From the NCBI RefSeq assembly GCF_003853415.1, contig NZ_QTPP01000005.1, positions 230,863 to 294,862 on the forward strand: a DNA stretch of 64,000 nucleotides. The letters are read 5' to 3'. Below, in pieces: positions 18,567 through 26,826 of this stretch. The stretch comes from Burkholderia sp. Bp9142 (GTDB taxonomy: Bacteria; Pseudomonadota; Gammaproteobacteria; Burkholderiales; Burkholderiaceae). The notes under the pieces were generated by a model that made no database searches, was not told where the DNA came from, and saw only the letters and a list, made by a program, of their open reading frames with translations. The position numbers were made by a program, and so were the translations under genes. Numbering within the stretch: position 1 is the stretch's first letter; each line of letters starts with the position of its first letter.

Positions 18567-21500
18567 ATGGCTGACCAATACATGGATCGCGTCGTATTGA
18601 GCGAGCGGAACTCGATGATCTACTGCGCGGCGAGCGTTGCCGAGAAGACGTCGGTCGAACTCGGTGCGACGATCGCGGGGGGATTGCCGGATGGCACGAA
18701 TCTGATTCTCCTGATCAGTGGTGATGCACTGACCGAGCAACATGCGACGGAAATCGGATTCGTGCCGACAAAGGGCGGCTATTACCAGTACCTGAAGCCT
18801 TCAGTGAACGGCGAGCGACTCTGCCATGCCTTCGATATCCTGCCGGAAGTCACTTCGGTCGGTATCCGGTTGTGGGGCATCGGCGTGCCGCCCGTCGTGC
18901 TGGACGACGTTCGCGTGACGGGCGTCGAAGCAGGTGGCTTTCGATTCCTGTCCGCTCGTCCGCGTCGCATCGTCAAGAAATGGGAATCGCTTGCCGTGCA
19001 ACAGCAACCGCCGGTTGCTGCGAACTTGCTGCTCGCGAAGCATGCATGCGGTACGGCATGCGTCGTGCATTGCAATAAATGGTTCGACTCGATGGATGGG
19101 TACGAGCAGCGGACGAAGCGCTCCGAGTTCGGACGCGACGACGTTTATGTCGAACGCGACACCGGAGAACTGATCCCGGCGAGCATTCAACGCGCGCGGC
19201 CAGCGATGCTCGAAATTCCGGAATCGATCGACGTGTACTGGTCCGACATCGGCGACAAGTCGCGCAATATGGTGCGAAAGGCCCGCCGGCTCGGTTATGA
19301 ATTCCGGGCAATCGATCCTGACGAATATGGGCAGGACATTTACGAGATTCGAACGTCGGATCCGATGCGTCAGGGTCGTCCCATTCCCGAGTATTACTAC
19401 AAGAATCCGCCCGAGCATGTACTGAAGCCGAGTTCCGTCGGTTGCCGGCTGCATACCGAGCGATTCTATGGCGTTTTCAAGGACGATCGGCTGGTCGCGT
19501 ACATCACGCTTTTCCTCTTTGGTGAGCTTGCGCAGGTCAATCACCTGCTGTGCCATCGAGATCACGCAAGCAGCGGCGCGATGAATCTCAACGTGTTCCA
19601 CGTCGTGGATGAGCTCATCAAGCATCAGCCTGAGGTCCGCGTCCTCAACTATCTCTACATCGGCCAATCCCAGGGCGGGATCAACCATTTCAAGGAGAGC
19701 GTCGGCTTCCGGAATACTGCTTTCATGACATACGACAGCGTGGTCGAGCTGTACGTGCGACATAAGCAGAATCAGTTGCCGAACGACGGCTCGACGGCGC
19801 CAGTGGTGCCGTCCTTCAAGACGAAAGCGAAAGACGACCACTGGACGTTCATGCGCGAGCATGTGAGCGGCGACGTTATGCAGGCAATCGAGAGCCGCGT
19901 CGGCCGGCGCGTTGCCCGTCTGCCGATGCCTGTCTATCAGGAGTTCGAGCGCTATCTGTCCCGCGGATTGAGCGAGACGGTGATCGACTGGATGGAGGGA
20001 AGCTGCTTCGCGGTGCCGTTTCCGGATCGGATTCCCGATGCCGATGACCGACTTTGCAATTACATGCGACGGCGCTTCAAGCTGAGCCCCATATCGAACG
20101 ACGGTTTCGAAACCGCGTTCAAGGGCAGCGATTTCCGCGTGCTGGGGTATTTCCAGGTCAGTGACGACGACGCTCTGTTCTTCAGAGGCCTGTTGGTGGT
20201 CGAAAAATTGACACCCGTGGGAAAGAGCAATGTTCGCGGTCTGACCGAGACGTTCCAGAAATTCGGAAAAGCGGGTTTGCGTCCGGATCCGATTGTGCGC
20301 AACAGACCCCAAGGAACGTTTGTGACGCGCGATCGTTTCATGGCGTCTGTTCCTGCGGATGAGTCGACCCTGGATCGCGTCTGCCTTGCCGACGAGTATC
20401 AGCCTTTGGCCGACGGATGGCGGCTCGGAAACATCGCAAAGATGTCGTTTCCGTATTCGACGGCGACGGTCGATGTCGAACTGGACAAGACGTTCGCATG
20501 GAACTCGGCGCTGCCGAACAACTCGGTACGCATGTGGTACTACTCGCTGATTTATATCGGACGATTGCTGGCGACGTACTGTCAATCCAACGACTTCGCG
20601 TCGCTGGATCTGGCGTTGTCATTGACGTCGGACTATCTCGACTACGTAGCCGTTGACGAGCATCGTGCCGGCGTCAACAGCATTGCGTCCGCTGATCACG
20701 CTACGGCTGAACGGCTGAAGGTAATGCTGACGCTGCATCAGATTGTCAGGAAATCGAAGGATACCCGAGGCATCGCGCTGTTACCGAGACTGCTCGAGGA
20801 AATGCATTACTGCGCCGAATGGCTGACGGAGGAGGCCAATCTCGGTGTTGGCAATCATCAGCTCATGGGCTGCATGTCCCTGATGTTCACCTATTCGCTC
20901 TTGTCGAACGAGACCGGTGCGGTATATCTCGAAACGGCGCTGCGCCGTGTGCGCGCTCTGCTGGACGAGTCCTTCGACAAGGACGGGCTGTGTAACGAGA
21001 ACACGATCGGTTACCACAATTTCAACCTGTCGTTGTACACGAAGATTCACGATGCGCTCGGAAGTCTGGGGATTGCGGCATCGATGCGTGCAGATATCGA
21101 ACCCGTTCTCGACAATGCGATGCGAGCGCTGCGGCTCGCCATTTTCCCGAACGGAATGATCCCGCCCATCGGCGACTCGCCGCGCTATGACTCGCGTGTC
21201 AGCTCCGTCAATGAGTCGTTCTGCTTCTTCGAATCCGGATTCGCGGTCGTCAAGCGCGACGGCTTCTACATGTCATTGATCTGCGGCGGCAGGACGAACT
21301 GGCATAAGCACATGGACGACACGGCGATCTACCTGCAGTACAGGGGGGAAGATGTGTTTATCGATGGCGGCAGCTATTCGTACGATCAGCGAGACCCGCA
21401 TACACGTTGCATCACATCGTCGGCGGGCCATAGCGGCGTGTTTCTTTCCCAGTTCGATGGCTTGCCGCGATACGAACTGATCGCGAAGTATGGACCGGTA

Positions 21501-21989
21501 TCGGGCAGCATCAAGCGGTTCGAGGAAAGCGACGACGGCGTGCGCATCGAGTGCGCGTACTCGGTTCCCGGGTGCTGGACAAGTTTCCGGAGATTCGTGT
21601 TCGTCCACTGGATAGGGGAAGTTGTCATTGTGGACACGGTCAGGTCGCCGAATCCCACCGCTGCGGTACAGCGCTTTCTGCTGGCACCGAACGTTTCGGC
21701 GCACGCGGAGCAAGGAATCATCCGCCTGCAAGGCGAAACGTTTGAAGGCGCGATCATTCATTCGTCGCAGCATGCGGATTTCTATCGCGGCGAGCAGGAT
21801 GGAAAGGTGCGAGGTTGGAGTACGTACGACTTCGGTGAAATCTCGCCGACGACGGGTATCGATCTGAGCGGCGGACCGGTTGCCGGAGAGTTCTCGTCGA
21901 TCGTGGTGTTGAACGGCACTGATCCGGAAGGCTGTTCCGTCAGGGCGCGTGCATTCGCGAACAAATCCGATCCGTTCTTCGCGAATTGA
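18567..21989 (+). CDS. Fused FemAB/GNAT-like and heparinase II/III-like protein A
   Basis: 1,140 residues. Residues 1-120 form a beta-rich N-terminal module. A conserved CX3CX2HC cluster is at C161, C165, H168 and C169. An acyltransferase-like domain (about 215-410) carries IGDKSRNMVRKARRLGY, EIRTSDPMRQGRPIPEYY and LFGELAQVNHLLCHRDH. A middle domain (about 440-590) precedes a heparinase II/III-like half (about 630-1140) with Asn763-His764, NENTIGYH (Y816, H817) and HKHMDD (H913, H915, D917), positions used for catalysis or metal binding in PL12/PL15/PL17-type lyases. No signal peptide. I chose ATG 18567 because it aligns with the start of paralogue B; TTG 18522 would add 15 residues. Role unproven: perhaps aminoacylation or acylation and editing of a ManNAcA polymer. 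Confidence 0.75.
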   Translation: MADQYMDRVVLSERNSMIYCAASVAEKTSVELGATIAGGLPDGTNLILLISGDALTEQHATEIGFVPTKGGYYQYLKPSVNGERLCHAFDILPEVTSVGIRLWGIGVPPVVLDDVRVTGVEAGGFRFLSARPRRIVKKWESLAVQQQPPVAANLLLAKHACGTACVVHCNKWFDSMDGYEQRTKRSEFGRDDVYVERDTGELIPASIQRARPAMLEIPESIDVYWSDIGDKSRNMVRKARRLGYEFRAIDPDEYGQDIYEIRTSDPMRQGRPIPEYYYKNPPEHVLKPSSVGCRLHTERFYGVFKDDRLVAYITLFLFGELAQVNHLLCHRDHASSGAMNLNVFHVVDELIKHQPEVRVLNYLYIGQSQGGINHFKESVGFRNTAFMTYDSVVELYVRHKQNQLPNDGSTAPVVPSFKTKAKDDHWTFMREHVSGDVMQAIESRVGRRVARLPMPVYQEFERYLSRGLSETVIDWMEGSCFAVPFPDRIPDADDRLCNYMRRRFKLSPISNDGFETAFKGSDFRVLGYFQVSDDDALFFRGLLVVEKLTPVGKSNVRGLTETFQKFGKAGLRPDPIVRNRPQGTFVTRDRFMASVPADESTLDRVCLADEYQPLADGWRLGNIAKMSFPYSTATVDVELDKTFAWNSALPNNSVRMWYYSLIYIGRLLATYCQSNDFASLDLALSLTSDYLDYVAVDEHRAGVNSIASADHATAERLKVMLTLHQIVRKSKDTRGIALLPRLLEEMHYCAEWLTEEANLGVGNHQLMGCMSLMFTYSLLSNETGAVYLETALRRVRALLDESFDKDGLCNENTIGYHNFNLSLYTKIHDALGSLGIAASMRADIEPVLDNAMRALRLAIFPNGMIPPIGDSPRYDSRVSSVNESFCFFESGFAVVKRDGFYMSLICGGRTNWHKHMDDTAIYLQYRGEDVFIDGGSYSYDQRDPHTRCITSSAGHSGVFLSQFDGLPRYELIAKYGPVSGSIKRFEESDDGVRIECAYSVPGCWTSFRRFVFVHWIGEVVIVDTVRSPNPTAAVQRFLLAPNVSAHAEQGIIRLQGETFEGAIIHSSQHADFYRGEQDGKVRGWSTYDFGEISPTTGIDLSGGPVAGEFSSIVVLNGTDPEGCSVRARAFANKSDPFFAN

Positions 21990-22041
21990 TCGGTCGGCAC
22001 CGACCTTCATGCGGCTTTTCACAGATTTACGGTCTCGGCCT

Positions 22042-23394
22042 ATGAACGATATTTCAAACTGCCATCACTCGCCTGATGGCATTCAGCTATCCGATGCAGG
22101 TGTTCAGTTTTCGCTCGACATAGCGGGAGTGCAACGCTTTTCAATTTGCATGGACCTGGTCTGTGGAGCCCAGATCGCGACCAATTGCGCGTTGATTCAG
22201 ATCGAATTCAGCGAGCCGCCGAATGAAATTGAACGACTCGGGCTCGTACATTCCCATCATGGTTGGTGGTATCGATATGTGCCGACCCGCGCAGGACGCG
22301 TGTCCGTCAACTGGGAATTTTCCCAGGCCGCTCCGTTCGCGGGTATCGTTCGCTTCAAGATTGTGACGTGGGGAGCGGGCGACTTCGTACGACTTCACTC
22401 GTTCGTCGCACTGACGAGCCCGCTTGCCGAGCAACTGGCGGCTCGGTATGAAAGTGCCCGCGATGCAGCGCGATATCCGCCGAAGGTGTGGGCCAGCATT
22501 AGCGAATTTCTGTCTGCGACCGCACTGCCGAGTTGCGCGCATATCGTCCCCGTCAACGATCTGTTGATCGAATTCTTGCTCGTCGATCGGCGCAGCCCGG
22601 CGTTATTTTGCTTTCTCCACGGCAATGCACCGCGTTCGGACGTGTTCAAGCTGCCCGTGTTCAGTGGCGTATCGATGATGAACGACGTGAACAGTTCCGT
22701 CCTCATCTTCTCCGATCCTGCATTGTTGCTGGATCCTGATTTGACGCTCGCATGGCACGTCGGCACATCGACCACGCCGCTGCAGTATTTGTATGAATTG
22801 ATCACGGAAAAGGTCCGTTCGGTCCTCGCTCCCGAAAGGCTGGTTTTCTGGGGCGGATCGGGAGGCGGCTTCGCGTCGTTGTATCTGTCGACGAGGTTTG
22901 CCGATTCGACCGCCTTCGTATGGAATCCACAGACTTCAATCCTGGCGTTCGAGGAGACGGCGGTGCGGAATTTCGGCCGCGTTTGCTTTGGCACCGAGGA
23001 TCTCGGGACGCTGCGCGAAAGGCTCGAAAAAGTGGCTGTGGCCGACTTATGGCGGGTCTATCCAAGCGACAGGAACCGCGTGGTCTATTTGCAGAACTTT
23101 ACCGACTGGCACACCGACTACCATCTAAAGCCGTTCCTGTCGAATTCGAGTTTTCGCGACGTTCGTGGAACCGAGTTCTGGGGATGGCTGGAAGATCGAT
23201 TTTTCCTTCACCTCGGCAATCTCGCGCAAGGGCACGAACCGCCGCCGAAAGAGGCGATCAATGCATTCCTGGTCAGGCTCGCGCATTCCGGGCCAGACGC
23301 GATCGAATCGGTCAGCGTGATCCCGGGCCGAACGGCGAATCATGTCGGCGCGTCGCATGACTCGCGTGTGAATGAAGAAGGGCCGCGAGCCTGA
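22042..23394 (+). CDS. Alpha/beta-hydrolase-like capsule-cluster protein with shared N-terminal module
   Basis: About 450 residues. The N-terminal ~115 residues resemble the beta-rich module of the neighbouring fusion proteins: a LIQIEF-like strand, then EIERLGLVHSHHGWWYRYV, then IVRFKIVTWG. The rest looks like an alpha/beta hydrolase: FCFLHGNAP (oxyanion-like loop) and the nucleophile elbow WGGSGGGFAS with Ser273. A candidate acid/base is in NFTDWHTDYH. It could be an esterase/deacylase acting on the capsule or its lipid, but the family is unknown to me. Starts at 22009 or 22042 are both possible; neither has a Shine-Dalgarno. It lies between paralogues A and B. Confidence 0.65.
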   Translation: MNDISNCHHSPDGIQLSDAGVQFSLDIAGVQRFSICMDLVCGAQIATNCALIQIEFSEPPNEIERLGLVHSHHGWWYRYVPTRAGRVSVNWEFSQAAPFAGIVRFKIVTWGAGDFVRLHSFVALTSPLAEQLAARYESARDAARYPPKVWASISEFLSATALPSCAHIVPVNDLLIEFLLVDRRSPALFCFLHGNAPRSDVFKLPVFSGVSMMNDVNSSVLIFSDPALLLDPDLTLAWHVGTSTTPLQYLYELITEKVRSVLAPERLVFWGGSGGGFASLYLSTRFADSTAFVWNPQTSILAFEETAVRNFGRVCFGTEDLGTLRERLEKVAVADLWRVYPSDRNRVVYLQNFTDWHTDYHLKPFLSNSSFRDVRGTEFWGWLEDRFFLHLGNLAQGHEPPPKEAINAFLVRLAHSGPDAIESVSVIPGRTANHVGASHDSRVNEEGPRA

Positions 23395-23421
23395 AAACAA
23401 TGAGCAAGGTGTGGTGCAGCT

Positions 23422-26400
23422 ATGAATGAAGCATGGATCGATCGGGTTGTACTGAACCGCGGGCGGGCGGTGCTGAGCGGTATGTTCACCGTTGAGCGCA
23501 AGAGCGCAGTTCGTCTGTCCGCGGTGGTCGGATGGACGCTGCCCGAAAAGAGCAACATGCTTTTCGTGATCACCGGTGAGCATTTGACCGAGGCAAAGGC
23601 GGCGGAAATCGGCTTCATCAAGACGTCGTCCGGTTTCTACAGGTATCTGCTGCCGTCGATAAAGGACGGAAAACTCGCATTCGACTTCGATGTGATTCCG
23701 GAGGTGACCGGATTCCAGATTCGGCCGTGGAACATGACGACACCTGTTGTACTCGAGGACGTCGTACTGACGAGCGAAGATGCCGTTCCGGCGTTTCCCG
23801 GTGCGTCGCGGAGGATCGTGAAGCGGTGGCATGCGCTGACCGCGGACGGCAGCCAGCCACTGTCGGCAAATTTCCTGATTCGCAGGACGAACTGCGGATT
23901 CCATTGTGTCGCACACTGCAATCGCTGGTTCGAGTCGATGGACGAGTTCGCGATTCGGGCGCGAAGTGAGGCGTTCGGTCGAGACGATGTGTATGTCGAG
24001 ACGTACACGGGGGAACTGGTTCCTGCCTCGCTGCAGCGTGCTCAACCTGCCATTCTCGAAATCCCGGCTTCGCTCGACAAGTATCTGAAGTCGATCGGCG
24101 ACAAGTCGCGAAACATGATCCGGAAAGCCCGGAAGCTCGGTTATGAATTCAGGAACATCGCACCCGAGACGCTGGGCCAGGACATCCATGACATCAGGAC
24201 TTCCGATCCGATGCGGCAGGGGCGCCCGATCCCCGAGTATTTCCATACGAACCCGCCGCAACACGTACTCGGACAGAATCCGGCGGGATGCGAGATCCAT
24301 ACCGAGAAATTCGTCGGAATTTTTCTTGGTGACCGGTTGGTGTCGTATATCACCGTGTTCCTGTTCGGCGAGCTGGCGCAGGTCAATCACATTCTTTGCC
24401 ACAAGGCGCATGCGACGAATGGCGTGATGAATCTCAACGTCCTGCACCTGGTCGACGAGTTGATTACGCATCATCCTCATGTGAAGGCGGTGAACTACAT
24501 GTACATCGCCGGCCACGATAGCGGTATCGACACATTTCGGCGCAGCGTCGGATTTGCGCCTCGCAGCTTCCTGACGTATGACGGTGCGCCAGCGATGTTT
24601 GCCGGCCTTCATGCGCAATCCGTGTCCGGCGACGAGCCGAGCGCACGGCAAGCGAGCAAGGGAAAGGAAAAGCTCCGGTTGTCGCAATGGGCGTTCATTC
24701 GCGAATCGATCGCGGAGAAGGGCGCACTTGCTCATGTCGCCGGCAGGATCGGGCGTGCAGTCGTCGAGATGCCGAAGCCGGTTCCGGAACAATTCGTCGA
24801 GTACATCGGCAAGGGACTGGTGAGGTCTATCGCGGTTCAGCCCGCCGGGACGATCATCGCCGTTCCGTTTCCGGGGCGAGCCGATGTGGAGACCGGCCAT
24901 GGCGTCACCGACTATCTCAATCGACGTTTCAAAGGGGTCCCGGTTGGAAACGACGGTTTTCGGGCCGGTTTCAAGGGGGGCGAACTGCGTGCGCTCGCGT
25001 TTTTCGAAATCACCGACTGGGCTGAACAGTTCTGCAACGGCATCCTGGTGCTCGAGAAGGTAACCGAGGCGCCCGGCACCTCGCCGGAAACCGTCGAGAC
25101 AACGGACGTTCAGGTCAAGACGGAAGCCGATTTCCTGGCAGCGACGGCAGTCCGCCCATCAAGACTGGAGCGAGTGCGCCTGGTCGATGACTACCAGCCA
25201 CTTGCCGAGAATTGGCTGAAGGCCGGCATCGCGCAAATGTCGTTCATGACAGGGGCTACGCGCATCGAAGTCAAGGTCGGTACACGGTTCCCGTGGAATC
25301 ACACGTTTGCACTCAATGCCGACCGGATGTGGTACTACTCGCTCGCCTATGTTGGTCGCCTGCTCGCAACCTGGGCACAACGCAAGGACACGGATGCACG
25401 CAAGCTGGCAGTCGACCTGATCTCCAGCTTCATGGATTTCACGGCGATTGCCGAGAATCGGCTTGCAATCGGTCGTATTCCGTCCGCCGACCACTCAGCA
25501 AGCGAGCGATTGAAGGTGCTGCTGACCTGCCATCAGGTGCTCGAGGAGGTTGGCGCGTCGACGGCGCTGCGGGTGCGTCTCCTGCGCGAAATTTACCGCT
25601 GGGCAGAATGGCTGGCTGACGATGGAAATCTTGGCGTCGGAAACCACAAGCTGATGGGCGCGACATCGCTCATCTATGTCGGTGCGTTACTGGCTGACGG
25701 TGAAGGCAGCGGTTACCTGAAGATTGCAGCGGATCGGATTCTGTCGCTTGCAGCGCAGTCGTTCGACAAGGATGGTCTCTGCAATGAGAACACGATCGGC
25801 TATCACAATTTCAATTTGTCGCTGTACCGCAAGCTCCGCACCATACTCGCGAACCTCGAGATCGCCGGTGACCTGAGCGACGGCATCGATGCCCTGATCG
25901 GAAAAGCCTCCCGTGCACTCGAACTATGCGTGCTTCCCGACGGTAAAATTCCGCCGATAGGCGATTCGCCGCGCTACGATCTCGGATTACCGTCGCGAAA
26001 CGGAGCATTTTGCTTCTTCGATTCCGGATTCGCCGTGGTGAAGCGTGACGGTTTCTACTTTTCACTGATATGCGGCGGGCGAACGGAATGGCACAAGCAA
26101 ATGGACGATTCGTCGATCTATCTGCAGTACAACGGGGTTGACGTCATAGTCGACGCCGGGAGCTATTCCTACGATCAGAGTGATCCTTATTCGCGCTGCA
26201 TTACGTCGACCACTGGCCACAGTGCTATTGTTCCGGCGGCGCTCGACGGCTTGCCGCGACACGAGGTCCAGTCGAAGTTCGGTCCGGTCTCAGGGCGCAT
26301 CGAGCGGTTTGAAGAGTCGGATGACGGTGTCCGGATTGCTTGCGCCTATACGGTGCCCGGATGTGACGCAGCGCTCAGCCGTTATGTGTTCGTGGGGCAA

Positions 26401-26805
26401 TCGGACGAAATCGTCGTGGTGGACACGTTCGAAGCACCCGATACCGCCGATATCGTGCAACGTTTTCTCCTCGGCCCGGAGATCGAAACGGCGAGCGACG
26501 ACGAGTGCATTCACCTGAGCGCACAAAAGTTCGCAGGCACCCTTATCCATCGGGGTGCAAATGCCGATATATACAAGGGCCAGTGTGATGACAAGATTCG
26601 CGGCTGGACTGCCTTCGAGTTCGGCAAGGTCACGCCGACCACCGGCGTTGACTTGCGCTCGAGAGGTGACGAGAGGGCGTATGCGACGATCATTCGCTTC
26701 GGTGGTGGCGGATCGGGTGACGGCTCATCGGCCGCGGTGAACTTCGCAGCGCGCATGGACCCGTTCTTCGAGACGGGCGCCGCGCGATTGCGTGACGACA
26801 ATTAA
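23422..26805 (+). CDS. Fused FemAB/GNAT-like and heparinase II/III-like protein B
   Basis: 1,127 residues, a full-length paralogue of the 18567-21989 product with the same order: N-terminal beta module, CX3CX2HC cluster (C158, C162, H165, C166), acyltransferase-like domain with IGDKSRNMIRKARKLGY and IRTSDPMRQGRPIPEY, middle domain, heparinase-like half. The Asn741-His742 pair and NENTIGYH (Y794, H795) are kept, but the later motif reads HKQMDD: Gln replaces the second His of HKHMDD in A. The two lyase halves may therefore differ in activity or metal binding. No signal peptide. ATG 23422 lies 27 nt after the hydrolase-like gene. Confidence 0.75.
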   Translation: MNEAWIDRVVLNRGRAVLSGMFTVERKSAVRLSAVVGWTLPEKSNMLFVITGEHLTEAKAAEIGFIKTSSGFYRYLLPSIKDGKLAFDFDVIPEVTGFQIRPWNMTTPVVLEDVVLTSEDAVPAFPGASRRIVKRWHALTADGSQPLSANFLIRRTNCGFHCVAHCNRWFESMDEFAIRARSEAFGRDDVYVETYTGELVPASLQRAQPAILEIPASLDKYLKSIGDKSRNMIRKARKLGYEFRNIAPETLGQDIHDIRTSDPMRQGRPIPEYFHTNPPQHVLGQNPAGCEIHTEKFVGIFLGDRLVSYITVFLFGELAQVNHILCHKAHATNGVMNLNVLHLVDELITHHPHVKAVNYMYIAGHDSGIDTFRRSVGFAPRSFLTYDGAPAMFAGLHAQSVSGDEPSARQASKGKEKLRLSQWAFIRESIAEKGALAHVAGRIGRAVVEMPKPVPEQFVEYIGKGLVRSIAVQPAGTIIAVPFPGRADVETGHGVTDYLNRRFKGVPVGNDGFRAGFKGGELRALAFFEITDWAEQFCNGILVLEKVTEAPGTSPETVETTDVQVKTEADFLAATAVRPSRLERVRLVDDYQPLAENWLKAGIAQMSFMTGATRIEVKVGTRFPWNHTFALNADRMWYYSLAYVGRLLATWAQRKDTDARKLAVDLISSFMDFTAIAENRLAIGRIPSADHSASERLKVLLTCHQVLEEVGASTALRVRLLREIYRWAEWLADDGNLGVGNHKLMGATSLIYVGALLADGEGSGYLKIAADRILSLAAQSFDKDGLCNENTIGYHNFNLSLYRKLRTILANLEIAGDLSDGIDALIGKASRALELCVLPDGKIPPIGDSPRYDLGLPSRNGAFCFFDSGFAVVKRDGFYFSLICGGRTEWHKQMDDSSIYLQYNGVDVIVDAGSYSYDQSDPYSRCITSTTGHSAIVPAALDGLPRHEVQSKFGPVSGRIERFEESDDGVRIACAYTVPGCDAALSRYVFVGQSDEIVVVDTFEAPDTADIVQRFLLGPEIETASDDECIHLSAQKFAGTLIHRGANADIYKGQCDDKIRGWTAFEFGKVTPTTGVDLRSRGDERAYATIIRFGGGGSGDGSSAAVNFAARMDPFFETGAARLRDDN

Positions 26806-26826
26806 AACAAGTACGAGGAAAAATGG

